Source: Winogradskyella sp.
GTDB taxonomy: Bacteria > Bacteroidota > Bacteroidia > Flavobacteriales > Flavobacteriaceae
DNA: 64,000 nucleotides
Assembly (NCBI RefSeq): GCF_028282165.1
Contig: NZ_JANQIM010000014.1
Coordinates: 1-64,000, forward strand
Reading direction: 5' to 3'
Position 1 is the first letter of the stretch, and each line of letters opens with the position of its first letter. The notes beneath the pieces were generated by a model. The model saw only the letters and a list, made by a program, of their open reading frames with translations, did not search any database and was not told the origin of the DNA. Shown in pieces: positions 43,972 to 52,970 of this stretch. The position numbers and the translations under genes were made by a program.

Positions 43972-44862
43972 TTGAAATTCTACACGCAAATACAAGACTT
44001 GTTGAGTGACTGGAATATTGATACGCCATTATTGCATCCCGATATATTTATTTTCAAGATTGAAGACTATTTTGGTGAACAATCTATGTCGTTTGGACCA
44101 TACAGGCACAATTTTTTTGAATTAACTTTTGGAATAGGCCATGATGTAGATATAAAAATAGGCACTTCTGTATTTAAGCCTATGGATGCTTCGCTATCAT
44201 TTACCTCACCCTATCAAATATCATCTTGGAGGGTTAATAAATTTAAAAGCGATTCGCTAGGTTATATGATTTTGTTTAATCCTCAACTTTTTGGAAGTAC
44301 AGTTAATAAAATTACCCTCTACAATCACTATTCATATCTTAACCTTCATACTTCGCCAAATTTATTCTTAAACGAAACTCAGCAAGGCATAATTGTAAGC
44401 TTAATGCAGCAATTGTATAAAGAATATAGGGATGATGAACAGAAGGGTTATGAGCGTATTATAGCATCCTATTTAACTATTTTGTTGGAAAAAATAAGAA
44501 CCTTTTTTGAAGAATCCACAACAAAAAGAGCATTTGCCAATAGGGCTGAGGAGATTACTTTTCTTTTTGAAAACTTATTGAAGGAGCAGTCTAGTTATAA
44601 AAACAAGATGCCGTATTATGCATCTCAACTACATATAAGTACATCATATCTCACTGAAGTAGTAAAACGGGTAACAAGTAAAACACCTATTTCAATTGTA
44701 CAAGAATATTTGGTGTTAAAAGCAAAAACTTTACTCTCCCAGAATAATAAGCCAATAGCAGTAATAGCAGACGAATTGGGCTTTAATGAAGCTTCTAACT
44801 TCAATAAATACTTTAAAAAAAATACAGGGTTAACACCAAGCGCATATCGTAAATTACCTTGA
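43972..44862 (+). CDS. AraC family transcriptional regulator
   Basis: A 296-residue one-component regulator: N-terminal cupin-like sensing domain (FFELTFGIGHDVDIKIG ...), C-terminal double HTH from about 200 (YYASQLHISTSYLTEVVKRVTSKTPISIVQEYLVLKAKTLL and IAVIADELGFNEASNFNKYFKKNTGLTPSAYRKLP). The start is TTG 43972; no ATG fits. It belongs to the same subfamily as the regulators at 46464 and 51991. It may control the following secreted barrel, DoxX and SMR genes. Confidence 0.9.
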   Translation: MKFYTQIQDLLSDWNIDTPLLHPDIFIFKIEDYFGEQSMSFGPYRHNFFELTFGIGHDVDIKIGTSVFKPMDASLSFTSPYQISSWRVNKFKSDSLGYMILFNPQLFGSTVNKITLYNHYSYLNLHTSPNLFLNETQQGIIVSLMQQLYKEYRDDEQKGYERIIASYLTILLEKIRTFFEESTTKRAFANRAEEITFLFENLLKEQSSYKNKMPYYASQLHISTSYLTEVVKRVTSKTPISIVQEYLVLKAKTLLSQNNKPIAVIADELGFNEASNFNKYFKKNTGLTPSAYRKLP

Positions 44863-44914
44863 AATTTATATGTTTATCCTAATTATTTATAAATAAAATA
44901 GTTTTGATTGAAGG

Positions 44915-44922
44915 TAGATTTG
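44915..44922 (+). promoter_or_regulatory. Candidate -7 box upstream of the barrel-like protein gene
   Basis: TAGATTTG followed by TAGTGAA, a perfect TAnnTTTG with the same downstream bases as the box at 51634. The gene start is 25 bp downstream. Confidence 0.5.
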
Positions 44923-44947
44923 TAGTGAACTATAAGTCTATATTTTC

Positions 44948-45568
44948 ATGACGTATAAATCTATCTTTTTAAGTTGCATTCTTTCCGTCTCTTTCCAAAT
45001 CAGCTATGGGCAAACTTCAATAGAAACCTTTAGTAGTGAAGATAATTTTATTGTTGAAGCTTGGTGGTATAAAGTTATAGAAGCAAATCCCAAGTTTAAT
45101 GTATTTAGTCTCAATGAAGCCATACATAACTATGGGATAGAGGAAACTTTTTTTATGAATTACACCATTGTAGGTTATGAAATTTCAAAAGGCTTTGGAC
45201 CCGTTGCCGGAGCACGATTTTTAAGTGATAGAGTTTCGGGTTTAGCAGGTATACAGTACGCTTACTATACGCCAATATTTTTTATTACTACAAATATTAC
45301 GGGTGAGCTGCGAAGCAATCCTTTATTTGAATGGTACACATTATTACAATATAGACCAAAGCTCACTGAAAAACTAAAACTATTCGCACAGTTCCAAAAT
45401 GCGATGAACTTCGATGAAAGTGGAAACGACTTTAGCCTACAGCGTCTTAGAGTTGGATTAGATTTTAAATGGCTTCAAGCGGGTTTTGCATTAAACACAA
45501 CACAAACAGGGAAAGATTGGGACTTTGATGCTGAACCTGGACTCTTTTTACGATTAGAATTAAATTAA
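44948..45568 (+). CDS. Secreted beta-rich protein, possibly outer-membrane barrel
   Basis: A 206-residue protein with a signal peptide (about 1-21, ending ISYGQ). The body has alternating hydrophobic strands (FGPVAGARFLSD, GIQYAYYTPIFFITTNITGEL, EWYTLLQYRPKL, LKLFAQFQNAMNF, LRVGLDFKWLQAGFALNTT) and a last strand ending LFLRLELN, which suggests a small outer-membrane beta-barrel. No family was recognised. It is 12 bp before doxX-like gene, apparently in one operon. Confidence 0.65.
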   Translation: MTYKSIFLSCILSVSFQISYGQTSIETFSSEDNFIVEAWWYKVIEANPKFNVFSLNEAIHNYGIEETFFMNYTIVGYEISKGFGPVAGARFLSDRVSGLAGIQYAYYTPIFFITTNITGELRSNPLFEWYTLLQYRPKLTEKLKLFAQFQNAMNFDESGNDFSLQRLRVGLDFKWLQAGFALNTTQTGKDWDFDAEPGLFLRLELN

Positions 45569-45580
45569 AAACAAATCATA

Positions 45581-46045
45581 ATGAAAAATCTATTTTTTAA
45601 AACAGATAACAACCTAGCTTCTCCAGTATTACGGATTCCATTAGGGATAGTAATTTTAGTTCATGGTGTAACCAAACTTGGTTCTGGTTTTGAGCCATTT
45701 GAGCAGTTTATAGTTGATTATATGGAGCTACCTAGTATTGTCGCATATGTCACTGTATTTATTGAAACTGCAAGTGCCTTAATGCTTATTTTAGGATTTG
45801 CTACAAGGCTAAACGCCATTGCCTTTTTCGGACTTTTTACAGGAATGATTGTTACGGTTCACTATGCCATTGGTTTTAGCATGAACTGGAACGGACAACT
45901 AGAACCAGGTCAAGAAGGTTATGAATACCATTTGTTAGTCCTAGCTATAAGCTCTGCTTTGGTGGTTTTAGGTAGTGGCAAATTCTCTATAGACCGTTTA
46001 ATTGAGACCAGAAATGAGAATAGACGTATAAAAGCAAAAAATTAA
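45581..46045 (+). CDS. DoxX family membrane protein
   Basis: A 154-residue inner-membrane protein with four helices. RIPLGIVILVHGVTKLGSGFEPF and the following YVTVFIETASALMLILGFATRLNA match the DoxX/YphA group. Members are linked to redox and membrane stress. It lies in a likely operon with the barrel-like protein upstream and the SMR gene 5 bp downstream. Confidence 0.88.
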   Translation: MKNLFFKTDNNLASPVLRIPLGIVILVHGVTKLGSGFEPFEQFIVDYMELPSIVAYVTVFIETASALMLILGFATRLNAIAFFGLFTGMIVTVHYAIGFSMNWNGQLEPGQEGYEYHLLVLAISSALVVLGSGKFSIDRLIETRNENRRIKAKN

Positions 46046-46050
46046 GTGTT

Positions 46051-46380
46051 ATGAAGTGGATTTATCTTGTAGTAGCAATTATAAGTGAAGTAATTGCCAC
46101 ATCTGCACTTAAAGAGAGTAATGGCTTTTCTAAACTTTTACCCTCAATAATTACTGTGATTGGTTATTGTTTTGCTTTCTATTTCCTTTCCTTGGTACTT
46201 AGAGAAATATCAGTAGGCGTAGCATATGCGGTTTGGGCAGGTTTCGGAATAATTTTGATAACTACAATAGCCTATTATAGATATGGTCAAAAATTAGACA
46301 TTTATTCGATTTTTGGTATTGCTCTTATAACATTAGGTGTTATTATAATCAATGCGTTTTCAAAAACTCTTAACCAATAG
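46051..46380 (+). CDS. Small multidrug resistance (SMR) family transporter
   Basis: A 109-residue protein with four membrane helices. The essential glutamate in helix 1 (AIISEVIATSALKES, E14) and the helix-3 motif YAVWAGFGIILIT place it in the EmrE/QacE/Gdx family, which exports toxic cations or guanidinium in exchange for protons as a dimer. One gene only, so a homodimer is expected. Gdx- or Qac-type cannot be decided here. Confidence 0.92.
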   Translation: MKWIYLVVAIISEVIATSALKESNGFSKLLPSIITVIGYCFAFYFLSLVLREISVGVAYAVWAGFGIILITTIAYYRYGQKLDIYSIFGIALITLGVIIINAFSKTLNQ

Positions 46381-46463
46381 AATTTTGTTTTAAGTACTTT
46401 ACAATTAGTATAGTGTCTTATCATCAATTATACAAAATGTTGGAATATCATTATCTTACATAA

Positions 46464-47366
46464 GTGAAACATAGCACCTCATATTATAAAAATATTCAGG
46501 CGTTACTTCAAGGTTTAAAAACAGTTGAGCCTCTGAGCGCGAACTTTCATATTCATAAGTTTTCGGACACACCAACAACCTGGGTTAAGGAAACCAGTAT
46601 TTTTAGAAGTAATACCTACTCTATAATTCTTTTGACTAAAGGTGAAGCCAAGTATAAGATTGGACTTTCAGAATATAGCATCACCAGTGGTAGTCTTTAT
46701 TTCCAAGCACCACAGCATTTACGATACTACAACAGGCTATCGGATTGGGAAGGCTACGTCATTGTTTTTATGGACAGTTTTTTTGAAGACCATCCAACAT
46801 TAAAAGCACTTGTTACGCAATTTGAAGGTTTTAAAATAAGTTCAAAAGTAGTTGTTCCAATGAAGAGTGATGTCCTCTCAGAAACACATTTGATGTTTAA
46901 ACATTTATATGCCATTAGCTATTCCAAAAGCGAAGACCGCTTAAATAAAGCAAAAGCACTTTTAGAGCTTATTATGTTTCAAAGTGTAGAGCATTATAAT
47001 CAGCTTTACAAAAACCAAAAAGAATCCAAACAACATCGTATTGTAAAACAATTTGAACAGATTATTGAAGAGCATTTGTATTTTATAACACAAAGGCAAG
47101 TTGAGCGGCAGCTTACCATTTCTGAAATTGCAGAAAGGATTAATGTCAATGCTACTTATTTGGGTGAAGTCCTTAAAAAAATTACTGGCAAGACACCAAA
47201 GGAAATCTTTTCGGATAGAATTGTTCTTGAAGCACGTTCCCTATTGGCCAATACAGATATGGCTATTAATGAAATCGCCTATTTTTTATTATTTCAAGAC
47301 GCCTCAAACTTCACCAAGTTTTTTAAATTAAAAACAGGTATTTTACCTTCAGAATACCGTAAATAA
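46464..47366 (+). CDS. AraC family transcriptional regulator
   Basis: A 300-residue regulator with an N-terminal cupin-like domain (SIILLTKGEAKYKIGLSEYSI) and a C-terminal AraC HTH (LTISEIAERINVNATYLGEVLKKITGKTPKEIF ... IAYFLLFQDASNFTKFFKLKTGILPSEYRK). The start is GTG 46464. It lies upstream of the aldo/keto reductase gene, a probable target. Same subfamily as the regulators at 43972 and 51991. Confidence 0.9.
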   Translation: MKHSTSYYKNIQALLQGLKTVEPLSANFHIHKFSDTPTTWVKETSIFRSNTYSIILLTKGEAKYKIGLSEYSITSGSLYFQAPQHLRYYNRLSDWEGYVIVFMDSFFEDHPTLKALVTQFEGFKISSKVVVPMKSDVLSETHLMFKHLYAISYSKSEDRLNKAKALLELIMFQSVEHYNQLYKNQKESKQHRIVKQFEQIIEEHLYFITQRQVERQLTISEIAERINVNATYLGEVLKKITGKTPKEIFSDRIVLEARSLLANTDMAINEIAYFLLFQDASNFTKFFKLKTGILPSEYRK

Positions 47367-47477
47367 CATCTTATTTTCATAAAAACTGGAGTTTTCACCA
47401 GTAGTTCTTAATTCTTCACCATAAAAACGCATGTAATTCGTCAGACATTTGTACTGTAATTAAAAACATAGTATATC

Positions 47478-48284
47478 ATGAAAACGAATAAAACATTTAA
47501 ACTCGGAAATTTTGAAATTAATAGAATTGGTTTCGGCACCATGAGAGCTACTACTGGTGCTGGTATTTGGGGCGATTCTTTGAATAAAGCAAATGCAATT
47601 AAAGTCATTCGTACTGCCATAGAAAATGGGGTTAACTTTATTGATACAGCAGATTCCTATGGGCCATACACATCAGAATTATTGGTGCAAGAAGCCATTA
47701 GCCCTTTTGGTGATAAAGTAATGCTAGCTACAAAAGGCGGGGCCATAAAATATAGACCTGGTGCTGTTATGGCTAATGGTCATCCATATTATTTGCGCAC
47801 TGCTATCGAGGGGAGTTTGAGACGATTGCAAAGGGAAACTATTGATATGTATTTTTTACATCGGGTAGATCCAAACATTCCCATTGAGGAATCGGTTGGT
47901 GCATTGGCTCAATTTCAAAAAGAAGGCAAAATAAAGCACATAGGTATCTCTAACGTAACACTAGAACTTCTTGAGCGAGCGCAATCTGTAGCCAAAATTG
48001 ATGCGGTGCAAAATGCTTTTAGCTTTAAAGACAGACGATACGAAAATGTAGTCAATAAAACTAAAGCAGAAAATATTGCTTTTGTTGCACATACGCCAGT
48101 AGCAAAAAATACTTGGGATGATATTGCTTTTGCGAAAGCAAAACAAAAAGATATCTCAGCAAACCAATTATCTCTTTCTTGGTTATTGCAATATGCTCCC
48201 AATGTCATTTCCATTCCAGGAACATCTTCTGAAAATCATCTTTTGGAAAATCTAGCGTCGTACAATCTAACAACTAAAATCTGA
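47478..48284 (+). CDS. Aldo/keto reductase
   Basis: A 268-residue NADPH-dependent oxidoreductase. The catalytic tetrad is visible: D and Y in FIDTADSYGPYTSE, K in LATKGG, H in YFLHRVD. The C-terminal ISIPGTSSENHLLENL is the cofactor-phosphate site. It lacks the variable C-terminal extension and resembles the YdbC-like group. It shares its last base with the ATG of the small membrane protein downstream. Confidence 0.92.
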   Translation: MKTNKTFKLGNFEINRIGFGTMRATTGAGIWGDSLNKANAIKVIRTAIENGVNFIDTADSYGPYTSELLVQEAISPFGDKVMLATKGGAIKYRPGAVMANGHPYYLRTAIEGSLRRLQRETIDMYFLHRVDPNIPIEESVGALAQFQKEGKIKHIGISNVTLELLERAQSVAKIDAVQNAFSFKDRRYENVVNKTKAENIAFVAHTPVAKNTWDDIAFAKAKQKDISANQLSLSWLLQYAPNVISIPGTSSENHLLENLASYNLTTKI

Positions 48285-48487
48285 TGAAAAAGCTAAAAAC
48301 ATCTTTCATTGTTTGGATAGCTATTTATCCTGCAATTACGGGAATACTTTTTTTGTTTGGTGATAGTTTGAATGAACTTCCGATCACAATAAGAACTTTA
48401 ATTTTGACCCTAGTTTTAGTGCCTTTAATGGTGTATGTATTGATTCCTTTTTGGACTAAAGTTTTCCTCAAAATAAAAGACCTTTAA
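48284..48487 (+). CDS. Small membrane protein (intact paralogue)
   Basis: A 67-residue protein with two hydrophobic helices (about 6-27 and 36-58) and a basic end. No named family was recognised. It is paralogous to the frameshifted copy at 43714. It overlaps the aldo/keto reductase stop by one base (TGATG), so translation is coupled. Confidence 0.75.
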   Translation: MKKLKTSFIVWIAIYPAITGILFLFGDSLNELPITIRTLILTLVLVPLMVYVLIPFWTKVFLKIKDL

Positions 48488-48502
48488 CAAGCTTATATAC
48501 CA

Positions 48503-48510
48503 TAACTTTG
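48503..48510 (+). promoter_or_regulatory. Candidate -7 box for the BudA-like gene
   Basis: TAACTTTG, a perfect TAnnTTTG, 22 bp before the ATG at 48533. Confidence 0.45.
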
Positions 48511-48532
48511 TAAAAATCTATTTTATACTGAA

Positions 48533-49267
48533 ATGAAGTATACTTTCTATAAGAAGTTTTGTTTTTTAGTAGCGCTTATGCTTTTGAATTCATGTCGAGA
48601 GTCTAATAGGACTAAAATGGAAGAAGGTATTAGCAATTCTGTCGTTACAGTGAGTGCCATGAAAAATGTTATGTGGAAGGGCGAGCTAGAAGGAAAGGTA
48701 AAATTAGATACTATTGTTCCTAGGAAAGGATTATATGGTATCGGACCTTTAGCTTTTCTTAAAGGAGAGATATTAGTTAATGATGGACTAACTTACGTGT
48801 CAAAAGTGGTTAGTCCAAATGAAATGAAGGTTGATGTATTACCCGAAGCCCAAGCACCATTTTTTGTTTATGGGCATGTTACGAGTTGGAGAGAACAAAA
48901 ACTACCCAAAAGTGTTATTGATATGTTATCATTGGAAAAGGCACTAAATGATTTGTTTAAAGACATAAATGAACCGCTAATATTTAAATTAAAAGGAAGA
49001 GTTAAATCGGCAGAAATTCATATTCAAAATCTACCAGATAACACAAAAGTTAGCTCACCAAAAGAAGCACATCAAGGGCAAGTAAATTATTCTCTCGAAG
49101 ATGAAATTGTAGAAATGATAGGTTTTTACTCAAGAGCGCACCATGGTGTTTTTACACATCACGATAGCAATATGCATATCCATTTAATGACTCAAGACAA
49201 ACAAAAAATGGGACATTTGGATGGACTGGAAATTGGAAAAATGAAACTATATTTGCCTAAAAAGTAA
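48533..49267 (+). CDS. budA: Acetolactate decarboxylase-like lipoprotein
   Basis: A 244-residue protein of the alpha-acetolactate decarboxylase family, which converts 2-acetolactate to acetoin. Family motifs: GIGPLAFLKGEILVNDG, APFFVYGHVTSWREQKLP, and the zinc-ligand region RAHHGVFTHHDSNMHIHLM. Unusually it begins with a signal peptide and a lipobox (LLNSC, Cys 21), so it is predicted to be membrane anchored outside the cytoplasm. The gene symbol is by family; the substrate is unproven. A TetR gene follows. Confidence 0.82.
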   Translation: MKYTFYKKFCFLVALMLLNSCRESNRTKMEEGISNSVVTVSAMKNVMWKGELEGKVKLDTIVPRKGLYGIGPLAFLKGEILVNDGLTYVSKVVSPNEMKVDVLPEAQAPFFVYGHVTSWREQKLPKSVIDMLSLEKALNDLFKDINEPLIFKLKGRVKSAEIHIQNLPDNTKVSSPKEAHQGQVNYSLEDEIVEMIGFYSRAHHGVFTHHDSNMHIHLMTQDKQKMGHLDGLEIGKMKLYLPKK

Positions 49268-49524
49268 AATGAATTCAAGGGTGTTTAGTTTAAATATAGA
49301 TATTTTTCTAATCTATCGCGGTTATGAATAATAGGTGGCTATAAGTTTCTTTATCAATCACCAATTTGTAAAATACTTTTAACTACAATTAGCTAGTGTT
49401 TCTTGTTTTTCCCAACTATATTGGTAGTTTCATGTAAATATATTTTAATAAAGAGTAAAACCTCAAAACAATTTAGTATAATGGACTTTAAAGTATTAAA
49501 TTGAATTTAAATTCATTTATAATA

Positions 49525-50106
49525 ATGAGAACAAAGGATGAAAATAAATTATTTGCCATTTTTGATGCTACGGTTAGTCTAACTGCAAAAGTTGGAATTG
49601 CAGGGTTGAAAATGTCCTTGATAGCAAAAGAGGCAGACATAGCGGCTGGGACTATATATCTTTATTATAAAAATAAACAGGACCTCTTAAACGCAGTTTA
49701 TGCAAATCTAAAATCCGAAGGTATATTTTCTGTAATTGGAAGAATTGAGCATCTTCCTATTCAAGTTCAACTTTTTAGACTGTGGGAAGTTGCATTTGAA
49801 TATCATGTTGCAAATAACAATAAGTCTATTTTTATAGAACAGTTTGAGCTATCACCTATGATATCTCCAGAAAATAAGATATTGGAAGAGGACAGCATAT
49901 CATATTTGCAAAAAACATTGGAAGAAGCAAAGAAAAAGGGAATAGTTAAACCAATAGATAATCATATCATCATTTCTTTAATCCTTGGCTTTATGAAACA
50001 CTTGGTAGTTCAGGCAACTAAGGATGTGCTAGATACAAACGAAGAAGTTAAGCTCCTATGCTATTCAATGTGTTGGGATGCCATTAGAATAATCAATAAT
50101 GAATAA
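49525..50106 (+). CDS. TetR/AcrR family regulator
   Basis: A 193-residue regulator. N-terminal HTH: LFAIFDATVSLTAKVGIAGLKMSLIAKEADIAAGTIYLYYKNKQDLLNAVY; the rest is the helical ligand/dimer domain. I chose ATG 49525 (MRTKDENKL) over a TTG at 49501. Its targets are unknown; neighbours are the BudA-like gene and a secreted protein gene. Confidence 0.9.
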   Translation: MRTKDENKLFAIFDATVSLTAKVGIAGLKMSLIAKEADIAAGTIYLYYKNKQDLLNAVYANLKSEGIFSVIGRIEHLPIQVQLFRLWEVAFEYHVANNNKSIFIEQFELSPMISPENKILEEDSISYLQKTLEEAKKKGIVKPIDNHIIISLILGFMKHLVVQATKDVLDTNEEVKLLCYSMCWDAIRIINNE

Positions 50107-50241
50107 TTATTCATTTTAGATTTTTTTAAGTATATTTAACCATGTTAGTAGATGGTCATTTATAAATCGATTCTAAAAAAACGAATTGATATAGACAAAT
50201 CTCTAACCATTATTCAATACTTAAATTAAACACAATCTAAA

Positions 50242-50682
50242 ATGAAATCCTACCCAATTTTCTTTCTTTCAGTCCTATTTGTTTTGTCAAGTTTTTCACC
50301 ACAAACTAATTTTGATAAGGACACTAAAATACTCATGTCGGCTAAGATCGTATCGAGTGAAGAATCCGTTAACGTCTTATTTTTTACAGACGGTTCTTAT
50401 AGTCTTCAAAAACTTAAAAATGGCACTGAAACCAATTCTAAGTCTTTAATGCTCTCAGAATCTGAGTTAAAAACATTGGAGAAGCTCATTGCAAGAGCAA
50501 AACCGCTTGTACTTAAATCCACTTATACCTGTATAGAAAAAAAGGTAAATAAGACAAACGCAACACTATATTATTTTGGGAAATCAAAAAAAACGGTAAT
50601 TGTTAATAATGATTGTCAAAGTAATACCAAGCTCAATAATATAAGAGCCTTTGTAGACAAAATTTTGAAAGACGACTTATAG
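50242..50682 (+). CDS. Secreted protein of unknown function
   Basis: A 146-residue protein with a signal peptide (MKSYPIFFLSVLFVLSSFSPQ). The mature part is basic with two cysteines about 37 residues apart (STYTCIEKK and VNNDCQSN) that may form a disulfide. No family was recognised. It is alone, 135 bp after the TetR gene. Confidence 0.6.
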   Translation: MKSYPIFFLSVLFVLSSFSPQTNFDKDTKILMSAKIVSSEESVNVLFFTDGSYSLQKLKNGTETNSKSLMLSESELKTLEKLIARAKPLVLKSTYTCIEKKVNKTNATLYYFGKSKKTVIVNNDCQSNTKLNNIRAFVDKILKDDL

Positions 50683-50741
50683 GTCTAAAAAGACTGATAT
50701 AATAATCTCACATATTACTACTTAGGTCAATTTATCCAAAT

Positions 50742-51557
50742 ATGAAAAAGCCATTAGTTAAAATAGCATCTGTGCTTTTTCCTAATCGGGTTGCTTCTTT
50801 TGCATACAATCAACTGACTAACCCTCAAGTTCGTAAATTACGAGAAAATGAATTAGCCACCCTTAATAAAGCAGATAGAGCAAGTATTAAATTTAAGGGT
50901 TTTAACATTCAGCTATACACTTGGATGGGTGGCACTAAATCAGTGTTGCTTATTCATGGCTGGGAAGGCCAAGCAGGAAATTTTTCAGATATTATTGAAG
51001 CTTTGCTAAAAAAAAGCTACACCGTTTATGCATTTGACGGTCCGTCTCATGGATTTAGTAGTAAAGGAAAAACCAGTTTGTTTGAGTTTACCGAACTCGT
51101 TGGATTACTCATTAAAAAGTTTAAAGTTAAGAACTTAGTAAGCCATTCATTTGGTGGCGTTGCAACAACTTATGCCTTACATCAAAATCCAGAAATCATA
51201 ATTGACAAGTATGTGTTATTAACAACGCCAGATAAATTCGTTGAGCGTATTGATGATGTTTGCCATATAGTAGGCGTTAATAATAGTGTAAAAAAACGTC
51301 TAGTGAATAGACTTGAACTTGAAACTGGTAAAACCGTGTTAGATTTAAACGTGAGTGATTTTGTAAAATCGATTTATGTAAAACGAGCATTAATAATTCA
51401 TGATAAAGATGATAAGGTGATACCTATAAATCGCTCACGAAATGTTAGTGATTATTGGTCCCAATCTGAATTTAAAGAGATAGGTGGTACAGGTCATTTT
51501 AGGATATTAAGAACACAATTCGTTATAGACTTGGTTTTGGAATTTTTTAATGAGTAA
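50742..51557 (+). CDS. Alpha/beta hydrolase
   Basis: A 271-residue hydrolase. It has the oxyanion region LLIHGWEGQAGNF, the nucleophile elbow SHSFGG (the usual first Gly is Ser), the acid in HDKDDKVIPI and the catalytic His near GGTGHFRILR. Substrate unknown. Cytosolic, no signal peptide. Confidence 0.88.
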   Translation: MKKPLVKIASVLFPNRVASFAYNQLTNPQVRKLRENELATLNKADRASIKFKGFNIQLYTWMGGTKSVLLIHGWEGQAGNFSDIIEALLKKSYTVYAFDGPSHGFSSKGKTSLFEFTELVGLLIKKFKVKNLVSHSFGGVATTYALHQNPEIIIDKYVLLTTPDKFVERIDDVCHIVGVNNSVKKRLVNRLELETGKTVLDLNVSDFVKSIYVKRALIIHDKDDKVIPINRSRNVSDYWSQSEFKEIGGTGHFRILRTQFVIDLVLEFFNE

Positions 51558-51585
51558 TCCAAGATATTATAATGCTTTAAATTTT

Positions 51586-51641
51586 GGTCATTTTTTAAAT
51601 TGTTTTGGTTAACACTTTGGCTTCTTATGGCGGTAGCTTTG
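51586..51641 (+). promoter_or_regulatory. Promoter region with GGTCA motif (copy B)
   Basis: TTTTGGTCA ends at 51590 and TAGCTTTG lies at 51634-51641, followed by TAGTGAA. Spacing (48 bp) and intervening sequence resemble copy A at 43561-43616. It precedes the 85-residue protein gene at 51667. Confidence 0.55.
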
Positions 51642-51666
51642 TAGTGAATTTAAAACCATAGAAATC

Positions 51667-51924
51667 ATGAAAAATGAATGCAACCAACTAAACAAACCTT
51701 CACTATTATACATCTTTATACGGGAAATGGTCTTTTTAAAAGAGACTCAAAGAGCATTAGATGATGTATTAAATCAAAAGAAACTATTTTTTGGTAGTAT
51801 AAAAACTTGGTACAAAAAACTATTAAAAAATGAGCTGGTTGAGGCTTCGCTAATGCTTAGCGGTTACATGGCAGTATCTACTTTAATACTATTGATAGCG
51901 TATAAGTTAGTATTGGTTTATTAA
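51667..51924 (+). CDS. Small protein with a C-terminal membrane helix
   Basis: An 85-residue protein, not recognised. The middle is basic and helical (FLKETQRALDDVLNQKKLFFGSIKTWYKKLL) and the end is a membrane helix (LSGYMAVSTLILLIAYKLVLVY), so it is predicted tail-anchored. It lies 66 bp before an AraC regulator gene and has the promoter with the GGTCA motif. Confidence 0.6.
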   Translation: MKNECNQLNKPSLLYIFIREMVFLKETQRALDDVLNQKKLFFGSIKTWYKKLLKNELVEASLMLSGYMAVSTLILLIAYKLVLVY

Positions 51925-51951
51925 CAAACGTACCTCATAAGACGCTTTAGA

Positions 51952-51986
51952 TTTTGGTCAGTTTCTTATAATTTTATGTAACTTTA
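51952..51986 (+). promoter_or_regulatory. Candidate AraC-gene promoter with GGTCA motif
   Basis: TTTTGGTCA ends at 51960; TAACTTTA (51979-51986) is one mismatch from the -7 consensus and the ATG is 4 bp later. The block GCTTTAGATTTTGGTCA resembles GCTTTAAATTTTGGTCA at the copy B promoter, suggesting one regulator binds both. Confidence 0.45.
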
Positions 51987-51990
51987 AGCT

Positions 51991-52881
51991 ATGGCAAAAA
52001 AAGAGATTCCTGTATTTGAGACTAGTAACGATATCCATGAAGCCACGGGTTTTGAGCACCGTAGTCATATTCCTGGGTTTGATATTTTTACGATGGAATC
52101 ACTTGAGCCGTCTGCTAGGCGATGCATGCCACCATACCGTCAAGGGTATTATCAAATAGGAATTTTGAGTGAATCTGCTGGTGCAAAAATCAATTTAAAT
52201 ACAAATGAAGTCGACCTAGAGCAATTTCCACTGTGGTTTGTAGTACCGGGCCAAGTTTTTTCTTGGGTTCGTGACCCAGAAACCAAAGGAATTCATATTC
52301 AATTCAGAAAAGAGTTTGTTTCTCAATCTATACCTAACTTAACCGAAACATTTCCCTTTTTAAAAATTACAGAGAATAGTGTGTTTTTGATGACACCAGA
52401 GGAGCAAAACTCGTTAGAAATTGATATGAACCGTATGCTCTCCGTGTTTCAAAACCCACATCCTTATCAGGAAAAAATGTTAGAGGGTATGCTAGTATCA
52501 TTATTGTATAATTGTAAATCGGTTTATGAGCGCTTTAAGACCAAAGAGAGTCATCTTTCACGTAAACAGGCCTTATCCCAACAGTTTCAACAGCTCGTTG
52601 ATAAGTTATACATAGACTCTAAAAATGTAAGTGATTATGCTTCTCAATTGAATGTTACGCCTAATTATCTTACCACTGTCATCAAGGAAGTTACAGGAAA
52701 AACGGCAAAGGACGTTATTCAGCAGCGTTTATTCCTAGAGAGTAAAACCATGCTATCATTTACCTCATTGGATATAGCAGAAATTGCATATCAGCTCAAT
52801 TTTCAAGAGCCTACACACTTCACACGTTTTTTTAAAAAGTACAGTGGAACTACACCTAATAAATTTCGTCAGTCGTTATAG
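51991..52881 (+). CDS. AraC family transcriptional regulator
   Basis: A 296-residue regulator with an N-terminal cupin-like domain (YYQIGILSESAGAKINLNTNEVDL) and a C-terminal AraC HTH (VSDYASQLNVTPNYLTTVIKEVTGKTAKDVIQQR and IAEIAYQLNFQEPTHFTRFFKKYSGTTPNKFRQ). The preceding GGTCA motif also occurs before the gene at 51667, so it may regulate both. The SDR gene downstream is another possible target. Confidence 0.92.
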   Translation: MAKKEIPVFETSNDIHEATGFEHRSHIPGFDIFTMESLEPSARRCMPPYRQGYYQIGILSESAGAKINLNTNEVDLEQFPLWFVVPGQVFSWVRDPETKGIHIQFRKEFVSQSIPNLTETFPFLKITENSVFLMTPEEQNSLEIDMNRMLSVFQNPHPYQEKMLEGMLVSLLYNCKSVYERFKTKESHLSRKQALSQQFQQLVDKLYIDSKNVSDYASQLNVTPNYLTTVIKEVTGKTAKDVIQQRLFLESKTMLSFTSLDIAEIAYQLNFQEPTHFTRFFKKYSGTTPNKFRQSL

Positions 52882-52970
52882 ATTAGTTTTTTGCCATTTT
52901 CTATAAGAATCTGGTTATTTTATTGATCATAGTAATCCGAACTTTGTATTGTAATTAAAAGTTGTGGATT

